A stretch of DNA of 64,000 nt from NCBI GenBank assembly GCA_025094145.1, contig JALLLS010000007.1:496001-560000 (forward strand), read 5' to 3'. Shown here one piece after another: positions 48,736 through 61,300 of this stretch. Every line of letters begins with the position of its first letter. The first letter of the stretch is position 1. The position numbers and the translations under genes are program-made. The notes beneath the pieces were generated by a model. That model was not told the origin of the DNA. It searched no databases and saw only the letters and a list, made by a program, of their open reading frames with translations. The DNA is from Spinellus fusiger. Its lineage: Eukaryota > Mucoromycota > Mucoromycetes > Mucorales > Phycomycetaceae.

Positions 48736-49775
48736 TGTACTAGACAGTATAATGTAATCTTGCATGACAAAATCCAACAAGACACACCATATCACTTTTT
48801 TAAATAGTTTACCTGTACCCTGGGGTTCCATCAGTTAGTTAGTTAACCGGGACTCTAGTGATGATGAGAGAAGGAAAGAGATAAATAAAAGGCCTTGGAT
48901 CTTTTCTTGGTTCTATTTGTATCATCTCTGTCATGTTTTTTTTGTTATATCTACAAAAGCACTTTAAGTGGTTACTATCTTCTCTTGGAGACAATTCCCA
49001 AGGTGGGATTTAATATTATGAATGTAAGATGTATGTATCTTGGTGCTTTCATAAATAGATATTTGTTGAGCATTGATTATTTTGATTGGAGTGTAAGACA
49101 CCTATTGACAGTAGTTATCTTTCAGTGGGTTGATCTTCTCTCTTATTTGATGTACCTTGAGTGTGATATTTGTTTTACCAGAAGTACTACTCTCTCTGAT
49201 TTGCTTATTAACGAGGAACAAAAGTACCTCACAGAAAAGATCATTGGTTATGCACTCATTCAAAGCAGATCCATCTTCACTTTCGAGTGAATAGATCAAG
49301 ATATACTCGGAGAATTCATAAGGATGAGAAACAATAGTATTGATGTTATAGACCAGATCTTACAAAACAGTTGAATATTCAGAACTTTAACCAGCATCAT
49401 GTAAAGATGTCTTGATTGTCATTATTCTGGTAGGATGAGCACATGAAGAACGTGCTACAGGCCCCTCATTAGTCTCCTATAAAATAAAATACATGTAAGA
49501 ACACTGGGTTGATTCTATAAGCATGTTGCATCTTCTTTACTTCATTAGTATCTTGCTGAATAAATAGCATTTTTAGTTCAGAGAAAATAAATAGCCTTTA
49601 ATAGCATTGAATAGTGTCCGCTACTATGTATCATACATTGATATGATAGTTTTGTCAATGGCTTCTCGAGTCCAAAGATATTTGTTTAGTTAACGTACAA
49701 TTCATTCTGCTCTTTTTTTTTATTCAACCTTCTTGTCATTCTTTTATACTTTTATTCTACTCTAATGATGACTAC
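48736..49775 (-). mobile_element. Copy B of the Fanzor-like dispersed repeat, partly deleted
   Basis: The low-coordinate part (48736-48975) and the high-coordinate part (about 49425-49775) match copy A (37455-37700 and 38050-38445) in the same order, with shared blocks such as ctacaaaagcact, tctggtaggat, tagtttaacgtacaatt-like sequence and catacattgat. The middle, where copy A has the zinc-finger and RuvC-III motifs, does not align here, so coding sequence has been lost or replaced. The conserved 3' flank (minus-strand sense) could include an element end or an RNA gene. Confidence 0.6.
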
Positions 49776-51920
49776 GCCTATGATAGAGTAAACGTGTCAA
49801 TGATAGAATGTTTCTTACAAGTGCCTGACATACATGATAACCTTCTTCTTTTGGCTTCTCTGAACCATAACTGATGAATATCTATTTTTGAGAAATCGCC
49901 CTACGACAACAATAAAAAAAGAAACATTATTTCTAGTAATAAAATGAATGTATGCATATGTTCAGTAATAAATATAAAACAATCTACTTTTCATTTCCCA
50001 ATCGTCTAATTTTATGTCAAAAACTTGTATTATCAAGAAATAAGCTGATTGGTAGCAAGGAACCCTCTTAGCAGGGTGAAGAAAGTGAACCTGGATTACA
50101 GCAGCCAATGAGATGCAGCTAACAGAGCAAGTGTTAGGCTGAAAAGAAAAGGGAAACTACACACTCAGATAATTCTGGGATATATAAAAAAAATCACGGA
50201 GAATGTCGTCTTTGGCTTTAACCAAAGAGAAACCCTGGACAGTTCAAAGATTAAACAAAGTCTGATCTTTATTAATAGGTCTTTCACAGTTCTTTTATAC
50301 TTTTCTAATTGATACTATCTACTAATAAAAAGCTATGGAAAGCCCCTTCTTGCTAAAGTATCATCCCTTAAATATACGCCTTGCTAACTAACTCATCTTC
50401 TTCCATGTGGTCCCGTTTAGGCAGTTTGTGTTTCTATTGACTGGGATGATCGATCGTTCTATTTATGGAAAGTGATTATCCGACAAGAATAAGATCACTA
50501 TGTCTCTCTGATTGGATACTATGTTTTAAAATGTCTTTTCGCTGTATAGATAAAGTATTGCAAAGTCAACATGCCTATTTTAGCAATGACTGTTGACTTT
50601 GCAATTAAGAAGTATAAGGTTGGATATAAAAGGAAGAAATAAAGCTGATATTGCAGCTCAGTCACTGAATTTAATGTTTAACATAATATGCTATTATTAA
50701 CAAAGCAAAACAGTAGAGGAAAGTAATAGACACTACCAAGGACTATTATTGAGATAAAAAAGTAAGAAGTGTCTTTATCTGGTATTGGGCTCATTGTATT
50801 CCACAAAATACTCTTCTGTTATTAATAAATAAAGACTCTCAAGTCAGTCTCAGGTGGTCTTCTATACTGTCCATGGTGTCTAGGATATACACCCAAGCAT
50901 AGTTATCTATCTCTCATGGATAAATCACAAGGCTTTTAGGTTGTGGATTCTATTGCTATGAGAGAACACACTTAGGAATTAGCTATAGTTATACTATAGT
51001 ATTAGCTATACAATTACAATAAATAACTCTATTCATCAATAATATTATTTCTTTTATTAATAATATAATTTGATATTGAGATATTTTATAAAAGGAAACA
51101 AGAAATTTGATACTTGCAAACCTTGATTTAAACCCTCATTCCATAAAAAGAGATTAATTGAATAGACGTAAAGAGAAGGTGGTGCCACTAATTAGAATCC
51201 AGAATGATCTTTGGGTGTATGCACATGTCTATCTGTCCACCTACTCACTTATACCTAATTAAATATCCTATTAATGTAAAACATATATATTATAGAATAA
51301 ATATAATTACACGAGATATAAGAATAGATATTCTTCTTTGATAATTATTACCAGATTCCAACAAAAATGGTGTTATAAACCTAATAAACTCAGGCATTAT
51401 AATTGTCTTGATCAATATTACTAAAATAAGCTCTCACTAAACTACACTACACACTCCGATCTGTGGAAGAAGGTCTAATCTATACTGTCCATTCTGTTAA
51501 TAAGCATTTGTCATTTTTTATTTTTAAATTTTATAGTATTTAAATTTGCAACAGATGGCATCTTCAAGAGGATAGGTAAGCATTCTTAGGATGATAATAT
51601 ATCCAACATATGACATGATAGTGGCAAAGTTATATGAATCTGAGCATGTAAGGTCTACTAAATAAAGTTGAAAAAAAAACTTTATAAAGTTTAAATACTA
51701 AATATAATACATCGGACAATAGATAAGATGGACATTGGTTCAGAACAAACAAGATTTGCTCATGACACCTTTTTCATTTTTTTAATCTGGACAGGACAGT
51801 TCCAAGCCTGGTGGTATATCCACAAAGTAGAATGGCTGACAGATGTATCGATTGGGCTAGACCTCATGTAGACCACATAAGAATGAAATATCATGTTTAT
51901 TCATTGAATTCACTTAATTA
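49776..51920. other. Gene-poor AT-rich region, possible solo LTR fragment
   Basis: No coding gene recognised. From about 50131 a block starts tgttaggctg, contains a TATA-like gggatatataaaa (about 50177-50190) and a hairpin ctttggctttaaccaaag (50211-50228), and could be a degraded LTR ending near ttaaca (about 50678). I found no matching 5-bp target duplication, so this is a weak suggestion. The remainder is AT-rich. Confidence 0.3.
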
Positions 51921-52051
51921 TTTATACTATATAAGTATCTAAAAGGAATACCAAGCGCTCTCAATAGTTCATTGCTCTATCTATCACTGTAATATCTAGC
52001 AAGAATAATTCTGAATAAAACACCCATTCTATAGCCTGGTCAGGATAAAGA

Positions 52052-52610
52052 ATGGGACACTATGATGTAGGACAACGAGACTTCCAACTAGCTGATCCAG
52101 ACGACACTTCTTTAGAAGTTGGAGTCACCGTTATATCTCTGTTGTCATAGCATTCAGCCTTGATCATTATAGAAATATTCTATTCTCTCCTACTCAATAA
52201 ATAAACAAATAAAATCCTCTTTTGTTCTTGTTCTTAGTTGCTTGGTTAGAAGTATTAGACTCTCTGACAAGAGTCACTGTGGTGAAAAGGTGAGGGCCCT
52301 TTGTGTATTTTTGCGTATGTTTCTTCAAATCATTCTTAATCCTATACTAATGAACCTCGCACATGTTAAATAGATTTCCATTCTCTCTTTCTCTTTGTGA
52401 GTTATCTGTGATTTTGGTCACTCTTACAGGAGACCCATACGTCTCTATCATCTACAATTGCCCGACATTACAGTTACTCCACTTTTTTTTTCTGAGGAAT
52501 TAATTCTATCTATAGTCGGGGGCTGGCTTGGTCTTTTAGAAAATCATTGCCTTATGAATAAAAACAGGCATTCCTAGAATCTGATATTTCATTTGTGATC
52601 ATATGATTAC
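52052..52610 (+). other. Possible small spliced gene, unknown function
   Basis: ATG 52052 opens MGHYDVGQRDFQLADPDD and continues to a stop at about 52150. After an acceptor at 52237, an exon to 52289 ends at AAG/GTGAGG. A third segment begins after the acceptor at 52429. In one frame the last two exons read AWLEVLDSLTRVTVVK then PIRLYHLQLPDITVTPLFF, open to a stop near 52580. I could not find a first-intron donor with the right phase for that frame. A TATA-like tatataagta lies about 115 bp upstream. No family recognised. Confidence 0.25.
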
Positions 52611-53208
52611 CAGTATCCTTATCTATTTCAAAAGGACTATTGATAGATAATGTAGTAACAATGAACAGATAAAAGAATAGATCATTTTATTTACATATCT
52701 ATTTCTCTATCTATAAAAGATATTATCAAATAATATGTCTTTTTTGTAATTGTAGATGCTATTTACTACAGCAGACTATTTGAATCATACTTTTATAAAC
52801 AATAATAAATAAAGGATCCACAGTTATACTTTGAGAAATTTCATGCTGTACCTGTACTAGACATTTTTTTTTGTCATGGTGGAGTCTAGAAGCCTGTTTC
52901 ATATAACTCATCTACTGATAGCGCTTTGAATTATTACCATCAATTGAAGAGTTTGTGTCCAGTAATGAACGATTATCTCAGCCGCAAGTGCTCTATTGAG
53001 CCTAAAATCGAGTGCAATAGTAGGACAATGCCTCAAAGTAGTTGAATTGATTTTATCCAATACCTTCAACATTATCTGAATAAGAAATCAAAGATTGAGA
53101 TAATGAGGCACATTAACAGCATCCAAGAAGTTTCAACTTTCAACTGAACCTGAGTTTGAATGAATATATTCTTCTTTCGCTCGTTACTGGCCTTGAAGGC
53201 TCATGGAC
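52611..53208. other. Intergenic spacer before the arrestin-like gene
   Basis: AT-rich; nothing recognised apart from a short open stretch near 52960-53030 that matches no family. Confidence 0.4.
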
Positions 53209-53216
53209 TATAAAAA
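53209..53216 (+). promoter_or_regulatory. TATA box of the arrestin-like gene
   Basis: TATAAAAA lies about 65-72 bp before ATG 53281. Inferred from sequence and spacing. Confidence 0.5.
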
Positions 53217-53280
53217 CTAAGCTATTTTGTTGATTATAAAATTTTCGTCTTTTTTTTATATATATAAAAATTCTATTGCT

Positions 53281-54673
53281 ATGCCTGGATTATTGCCTTT
53301 CTTTTCTGGAACTCGTCAGATCTCAATTGAACTCACAGAACCTGTGGTGATATTAAGAGGAGATGTGAACACTGGTGCACCAAGCATTCTACGGGGTGAA
53401 GTGGAACTGGTACTCTCCAAACCAATGCAGGTTACTACTGTTAGCATTGATTTCTTTGGAGAGTCATGGATGTTATGGCCACAAAGTAATATCAACTTTC
53501 TTGGCACTGTTTGAGTGTATAAGTAGTGCACTCTTACTGTATTCGTGCTGAATTTTTACTTGAAGGGCTTATTTTTATTATTATTATTGTTTTTTTATAG
53601 ATATTGGACCAAAGATCATGAAAAATATTCATGAACAAATAATCCATGAACAAAACCTCGTATTAATGAATACAAATGAAACTCAACTCTTAGTCCCTGG
53701 TCTTCATCACTGGCCATTTGAATTTCTAATTCCTAGCAGTCTCATAGAAACCATTGAGGACGAAAGGGCAAAAACGCAGTATTACCTCCAATGTTCTATT
53801 CAAAAGCATGATACAGTCAAACTTAGATGCCGTCGCAACATTCTCATTTTGCGCACGTTTTCATGGGTGGACACAGCACTGGACTCTTATGCCTTTTCCC
53901 CTTTGTCAGTCACTTCGGATCGCCAAACGGATCTGTGTGATATCTCTCTGTGTGTCGAAAAAGCCATGGCTTCTTCTGGTACTCCCTTCCCTATCTCTCT
54001 CCTCGTTACTCCTCACTCTAAGCACGTGTATTTGGAATCAATGTCTGTCATTCTAACTGAGAAACGAGCCTACCGCCTTCCAGAGTTCAGAGCTAGTCGA
54101 AGAGAAGAAAATAACATGAAGATGAAACTGGCCTCTGCCGTCAACATGACGGACTTTCTAGACCCTGACGATGTGACCCTTCGCCAGCTCAAGCGGGCCA
54201 TCACTACACTCAATGCTCACATTCCTATTGGAAACATGTTCCATCATAAGCTTCTTTTTGATTTGCCCAGCTGTGTCAATCTTAATCACAGCACAAACTT
54301 CAATGACATTAGTATTAAGCACCACTTGACAATTAATATGGAGTTTTCACAGGGAACAGAAGTTTCGAATGAAGACACCTGTTTGAATGCACAGCCTATT
54401 CGCTATGCCAAGGTCTATTTACAAATACCTATTACTATTCTAGACTGTAGGTTAAAAGAGGATTTCTCTCTCCTGCCTACTTATGAACAAGCCATTCATG
54501 ATACAGCTCTAAAAGAAGAAGTGTCGAATGAACATGTTATGTGTCCTTGTTATCTTGCTTACCGACAGCAGAACCGACGGTCAAGTGTTAGACAAGAGTG
54601 GTCTGCTATTAAGAAGGGTTATCCCGATGTCATCTCCCCTCCTCCCGACTATACATCTTCAATGAGAGACTAG
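53281..54673 (+). CDS. Alpha-arrestin-like (ART/ARRDC) trafficking adaptor
   Basis: Two exons (53281-53485, 53601-54673) give 425 aa. The ATG is the first in frame, with no credible upstream ATG. The N-terminal arrestin domain starts ISIELTEPVVILRG and includes SKPMQVTTVSIDFFGES. The C-terminal arrestin domain includes SLLVTPHSKHVYLESMSV and VYLQIPITILDC. The tail carries LPTYEQA and, near residues 415-419, PPPDY (a PPxY motif), the docking site for Nedd4/Rsp5-family ubiquitin ligases. Such adaptors recruit the ligase to plasma-membrane transporters for endocytosis. The cargo cannot be predicted. The PPxY position close to the C-terminus is typical. Confidence 0.9.
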
Positions 54674-55655
54674 ATATAGGGTGGATCCTAAGAAGAGTAT
54701 TATCTGTTGTGATATTCTCTTATTCCTATTCTTATAATGTATTCTTATAATGTATTCTTCTTGTTCATAGTATTCTTGTTATTTATTCCTTTCAATACTG
54801 CTATTCTTGTTATTTATTAAACTAATATTCTTATTACTATTCTTATAAATGTCGCTATTGTTCCTGTAAATGGTATGGTTACTCTTGTATATGAATATAT
54901 ATAACAATGTTAGTGTTCCTGTAGATGGTACGATTCTCTTCACACTCTAAGAGTACATTTCTCTCTCGTCAATGGTATGGGTTACGCTTAATATTGAAAG
55001 TAACATTGCTCTTTATGTCACAGATGGTGTATTTCTTGTGTATTCTTTTTTTCTTTTTATTCCACTGCAGTACTATTTACAAACTTAATCTCTGATATTG
55101 GAAGAATGCAAAATACAATACAGAATAATAGAAATACAACAAATAAACACAAACAAATAAAGTCTTATTGGTGTTGCACTGAAAAACTAAAAGCTGGTCT
55201 GGTTCCCTGGCAATGTTTTTATTTTTATTCTTATTCTTTTATTGATAGAGAAGAAAATAAGAATAAAAATAGCATTTACAAACAGATGAGAAGGGGTTTT
55301 GGAGGAAATCAGTAGTGAACCTTCCCCCCATTGTAGTATTTTCCTTGGTGTCCCTTTTCCTTGTGGTGTGCACCTGTACACACCTACACACACTTTATAT
55401 GCATTTCTCTTTCTAGATTTGAATGCTAGAAAAGTCTCGCTCTGGTACATTTTTACTTTCTCTTTCTCTTTTTTATTTTATTTTATTATACAAAAGAAGA
55501 CAATGATGAAATGCTGTTAAAAGAAAAAAAATGAACACATCTTCTGTAATAATAAAGAATAAAGAATAAAAAAGAGGGCCGTTTGGAGGAATGTGAAGTA
55601 TAAACAAAGAAATAGAGAGAAAGAAATAGAAAGAAAGAAAGGAAAAAAAGTGATT
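54674..55655. other. 3' spacer between convergent arrestin and UAP1 genes
   Basis: AT-rich with repeated attcttat-like words (54715-54850). A cacctacacacac stretch lies near 55380. No gene recognised. Confidence 0.5.
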
Positions 55656-57285
55656 TTACTGAGTGAAACGAATCAAATCTTCTCTCGTCTCAATCACTGC
55701 AGGGGCGGTGATTGTCTTGCCTCTTACAATGTCAGCAAGACCCTCTCCCGCATAAGAGACCCAAGGTGACACTTCAAATTGTAAAAGTTCAAAGTTATCA
55801 CTGTGAGGACCCACTACCTTGCCACCTGCAGCCTCAATAAAACGCACATGTTGTGCAACAATATCACGGCGAGAGGTTTCTGGGCAATCTACCCCTGTGC
55901 CGGGTGCATTCTTCAAAGGAGAAAAGTCTTCCTTGCGATCCACCTCAAGAGCAGAAAAAGCATGGGCGTAGGGAAAGACATCAAATACAAAGCACTCGAG
56001 CTTCATGCCGCTGTTGGATTTTGGGGAGATTTGCTCGCCAGTGGTAAGATCGACGTATTTAATCTTCTTCTTGGCAATGTGATATTCAAGTTCAGCAGCA
56101 AAAGAAGGGACGCGCTCCAAGAAAGCGGTAGAGAAGAAGTGGTTGGCAATGTTGGCAGCACCAAAAGTAAGAGAGCCGTCTTCGTTGCGACGCTCTGTCA
56201 GTTCCTTGGTGATTTCAGAGTATTCTACCACACCGTAGTTTCCGTTTTTAATCGACACAACACCCACAGGCTCCTCAGGCTGTTCTTTGCGTACAACTTT
56301 CACACCACAATCCGTGCCCTTGGAGATGCTGTAGCCAATAAAAGCAGGATCGGCAACACGAGCAAGGCAGTTGTCGACACAGTAGCAGTGGGTGTAAAGA
56401 ATACCACGCTGCTTGAGAGAAGCAATGACGCCCTTGTTCTGGACAGCAGCGTAAATGCCGCCGTTGCCATCAGGTGCAATGGCTACTCTTCCCTTGTCCT
56501 CGAGGATGATCTTGCCTTCCATGGTCAAACAAGGCAATGTACCTACAGCACAACCCCCCATGGATGTTAGTGATCTGTTCCTTCTTTCTTTCTTTTTTTT
56601 TCTTGTGTGTGTGTGTGTGTGTGTAGGGCGACGGTAACCTACACCCCTCCCAATTCACACATCCCATGGACTCTTATTTACCTTGTTCAAAGAAAGTGAC
56701 ATTCTCTTCCTTGAGACCAAAGAAGTTGTTCGCCTTGAAGAACTCATAGGTAGGACCATGGGTAGGACCTGAAGTCATAATGTACCAAGGAATCACACAG
56801 CTATCACTATGGCCAGGCTTTCTGTACTGACGGGCAATTTCCTGAGCACGGAGAATACGTTCAGCCTGGAGCTGGAAGAGGGGCTTCTCAGAAGGCAGGT
56901 TGATATTGTAACATCCCTTGGGAGCAGAGGATCCCAGACGAGTGCCTTGTCCACCTGCCATAAGAATAACAGCCACCTGTCCGTGAGCAATGGCTCCATA
57001 GCCCAGGGTCTCCCATTCCCGAATCTTTTCTGGAGAAGCATTCAACATGGATTCCATGGCACTGCCCAAGGGCTCCAAAGAGGCAATGGTGCCTGCTGCC
57101 TCAGCACCTTGGACGGCCTTTTCGTAAATGATATTGAGACGCTCCACGTCAATAGCATTCAATTGATCGAACAATGCTTCCTGTTCATGGAGATCCAATT
57201 CATCAAAGAACTTGAATACGTGTTCCTGGCCAGCATTCTGGAAGCGCTGCTTAGTAGTTTCGAGTTGATCGGGAGTGAATGCCAT
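55656..57285 (-). CDS. UAP1: UDP-N-acetylglucosamine pyrophosphorylase
   Basis: Two exons (57285-56682, 56542-55656) give 496 aa, the usual family length. The enzyme makes UDP-GlcNAc from UTP and GlcNAc-1-phosphate, the donor for chitin, N-glycans and GPI anchors, in the cytosol. Visible motifs are VILMAGGQGTRLGSSAPKG (residues about 106-124, nucleotide loop and catalytic Arg/Lys), SGPTHGPTYEFF, VAIAPDGNGGIYAA, and NGNYGVVEYSEI. The C-terminal lobe reads SGMKLECFVFDVFP. ATG 57285 is the first in frame; a TATA-like tataaatt lies about 100 bp upstream. The coding bases are more GC-rich than neighbouring genes, as expected of a highly expressed gene, and this leaves a long spurious open frame on the opposite strand. 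Confidence 0.97.
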
Positions 57286-57389
57286 GGTGATGATTAGAGG
57301 ATATCTAATATGGATTTCTGGTAGCGAAAGAAGAAAAAGAAAAAGAAGATGAAAATATAAAAAGGAGAGAAAAAGTGTCAATTTATAGG

Positions 57390-58347
57390 CAATCCTTTAT
57401 TTTTATTGTGGATGCTAAGTAGAAAAGAGTCTATTATAAAAATATAAAATAGAGCCTATAAAATAGAGCCTATAAAATAGAATTGACAAAATAGAATTGA
57501 TAAAATAGAACATGGAAAAGACGCTAATTGCACTAATAAAGAGGGTTTGTTGGATAGATTGGGCTGAACCACTATCCAACCATGCCATCTTCCTCCCTTT
57601 ATAGGCACTCTTCTTCTTCTATTAGAGTGGCTGTCTGTCTCTTATAAAACTCTCTCTTTAGCGTGTTATTTCTTTTTCCCCGTTTGTTTTCCTGCTAGAA
57701 ATCTGTTTCTCTCATGAGACATTGTTTTTCTGCTGTGGACTCTGCATGGTATGTACTTATTATTATTAGCTAAAGATCTCCCCTGTTCTTCTTCTTTGCA
57801 TCGGAGTTGATGTGCGTAGTTTCTCAAAAGCACCTGTTGGCTGAGCTATTTATGTGTTTCAAAGCGTACAAACGGGTGGCATGCTTTCATTTAGTAACCA
57901 TGGACTCCTTTGTCTATTTTAATTGCTACTATTTAAAGATCTGCCAAACACAACACAATCTACCGTTGAACACATGTTTATTGTGTTTGAGTTGTCAAAG
58001 CACGGAGGCAAGATGAGAAGAGATAAGCTTCAGTGATGACTAGTGATAAGTGATAAGTGATAAATAATAACTCATAACTCATAACTCATAACTAATAACT
58101 AATAACTAATAACTCATAACTCACAACTCATAACTCATAACTAATAACTAACTCATAAACACACATCCTCTACTATCTACCATCTACCATCTATTGTAAC
58201 ACTCAATAACATTCAATAATTATTATTAAAATATATAAAAAAAATATGTAAATATATAAAGTGAAGAATAGATAGATAGATAGATAGAAATCCATCTATA
58301 AAATAGAAAATAGACACTACATAATAAATAAAGACACAGCTTCTAGT
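57390..58347. other. Intergenic region with two tandem tracts
   Basis: An aaatagagcctata / aaatagaattgataa 15-bp repeat lies at about 57435-57510, and an (aactcataactaat)-type 9-10 bp repeat at about 58040-58155. A gatagata run lies near 58268-58287. No gene recognised. Confidence 0.6.
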
Positions 58348-61300
58348 CTATAAAGTCAGAGGCAAGAGACTCCCAAGAGAGAGAGGCATAGGAAGAGAAG
58401 AAACAGAAGGAGCAAGAGACGGCTGGAATCGATGCAACTTGAGCTGAGGCGATGTCCATGTATCCCAGTCCTCTTCACGATGACGGTCCCCAAACACACG
58501 CAACGCACGCACACGAAGACGGTAGAGACCAGGACGCACCAGCCGAGGCTCAACAGCAGGATCATTGTAGCCCTCCACTGTTGCATCAGGCACAGGCAAA
58601 TACACACCCGTCCATCGCCAGCTATGGTAGACTGTCGAGCTCTCTGTCAATTGGAGGGTGTTGCGTGGTAGCCATGTGCGAGAATTCACACTCGAGCTGT
58701 CTTCCAAGGGCACATCCCCAATCACACGATGGCCCTTGAGGACTTGGATCTGTACCATGGCAGTGCCTGTGGACAGACGTGCCAGTACAAAGGGGAGGTT
58801 GGTGCTGCCAGGCGTGATGTCGTAGTGGCCCTGAAGATGGGCACCGAGGATGGTGCCGTTGGGATTGCCAATGCTAGGGAAGGGGAAGGGCTGGGAGTTG
58901 GGTGTGCGCTGGAGAATGGGAAGAGAGGACATTGTGCCTACCATGCCAATGTAAGGCACACGGACACGATGAGAGTTGAACTCGAGTTCAATGGAGCCGC
59001 CATAGATGACATGGGAATTGGCAGCAAAAGAGGGAGGAGTGCAGTCAATGGAGATTGTCACAGAACTGTTGGCAGGCAGCTCCACTGTCTCCTGGGAGAA
59101 AGAGAGGGAGGCGACTGAGTTATCATTGACGGCAAAGGAGACGGGCTCCAGTGGTACTGTGGGCTCGTCAAGGCTATAGCCAATGGCAGAGAGAGAAGGA
59201 GCGTGGTGGAGAGTGACTTGGAGGGGTGTGTCTTGGTGGTTATAGAGGACAAGGGTTTGCTGCTGGTAGTGGGCTGTGTCGTTGAAGCTGAGCTTGGGAG
59301 GAAAGGCACTCAGCATTTCGTAGCCCTCGATGGCCTGGACAATATCGATCAGACCCGCACCTTGTCGAATAGGAGACTCCCCGTAGTTGGGTAGACGATC
59401 AATGGGGGCATTGGCAGGACTGGCATAGTTCATCAATACCCGCTTGGCTTCTCCTGGACTCATTGGGTAGCGGTGGAGCAGCAAGGCCAGTGAGCCAGAG
59501 ACAAATGGGGCTGCCATGGAAGTGCCTGACATGAAGCCATAGCCCTTCTTGTAGGCAGGAAAGGTAGAAAACACATTGCCACCCACTGCTGTCAGCTCAG
59601 GCTTTAGTTGCAGTTCATTGGTAGGGCCTAGGGAGGAGAAGGAGGCAATGTTACGGCTCATTTCCTTGTCTTCTTTGAGGGGCACCAATAGTTTTGTGAA
59701 CTGGGCGGTGGGTGGAGTGGGCCAAACAGCGTGTCGAATAGCATCAAAGACAGCCTTGCCATCGGAATGGTTGATAAAGGCAACAGGCAGGGAGGCGCCC
59801 GTGATGACTTCGAAGCTGGTGGTGCCATTGGCACTGGTGTAGATGAGAGCGATCTTTGCACCAGCATTACGGGCATTCTCCACCTTGACAGCAGAACTGC
59901 ATCCACCCTGGCGGATCAGAACAATGCTATCGGGAGGAAGGGAAAGTCCATCTTGCTCACAGGCATCATTGTCGGGATCAAAGTTAGGACTAGCACTGAC
60001 AATAGGAAGGGATTGATTGAAGGAGATGGGATTAATGACAAAGGTACGATAAGCTATTCCACCAGCAACAAGTGAGTTAATACTGCTCTTTGTATGTATC
60101 TATCTATGTATGTGTCTATCTATACTGCACTCTATAATAAGGACACTTACGAATAGAGAGGGTTTCTTGGCGTGTGTTGACTTGAAGAATGTAGCCTGGT
60201 GCATAGTCATTGACACTGGCAGCAACGGCAATAACATCTCTACCAGTAGCAGGGGCTGCTGTCAGGAAAATCCCACTAGTGCCAATGTTTCCACTTGCTG
60301 CCACCACTGAAGAAAGAGGTCCACAAGTGAGTCAGTACAGCACCAGTAAGATAGAGTAGAGTAGAGTAGCTTACCATGAACACCCAGAGCAACAAGACGA
60401 TCAGCCACAACTGCCATAACATCCTCCTCCCATCCACCGTGGTCTCCTAATGACATGTTGATAATGTCCATCCCATCCTAGAGTGCAACCAATGTCAGTA
60501 AGAAGAAGAAAAAGGGCTCTCTACAGGTACACTTCTTCTTGCTTGTGGGCTGCATCTTACCTTGTAGGCCATTTCCATGGCTTTGATCAGGATATCATTG
60601 GAAACACCACTATAATTACATCCAAACACTCTAAGAAGAAGAAGAGAAAAAAAAGATCAGAAAGAGTCTACACCACTCTAGTACCTCCACATGCCAAGTG
60701 TGACTCCAGGTGCAACTCCCGTCCAATTCTAGTAGCATAAAAAAATAGAGTTGAATTTCATTGTTCTTTTTTCTTTCTTTTTTTCTCTCTTTCTATATAT
60801 GAAGGATTGGCAATGAGATGATGGGTGTATCTTACATAGGTATGGTCATCTGCAGCAATAATACCAGAGACAAAAGTGCCATGGCCTGTAGCAGCAGCTA
60901 AATAGCATGCGTAGAGGGTACGGATGAGTGAGAAAAAGAAAAAGAAAAGAGAAAAATGTCCCCGTTGTTTCTCGTGTCAGACTCACTTGAATTCTGTGTG
61001 CATGTGTCCATGGGATCGCTGCTTTCTTTGATGGAGTCGGGTGCGCCATTGTACATATCACCCACCAGATCATAGCCATAAGCAACTTTGCATCCCTTGC
61101 CAAAGCAACCACCCAATGCAGGATGTGTGTAGTCGACGCCTGAATAAGAGGAACAAGAACATCAACATCAACATCAACAAGAACATGATAAGGGTTCAAA
61201 GGGAGATCCAAATAAGGAGAAAAAGAGGAGAAGAGATCAAAGCATTTTTCTCTCTCTCTATTTTCTCTTTCTATTCTTCTCTTTTCTTTATGTGGGTGTG

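Noticed and set aside
55803..56570. 255-aa plus-strand open frame opposite UAP1
   Set aside because: It is the antisense of a GC-richer conserved exon and has no domain or codon support.
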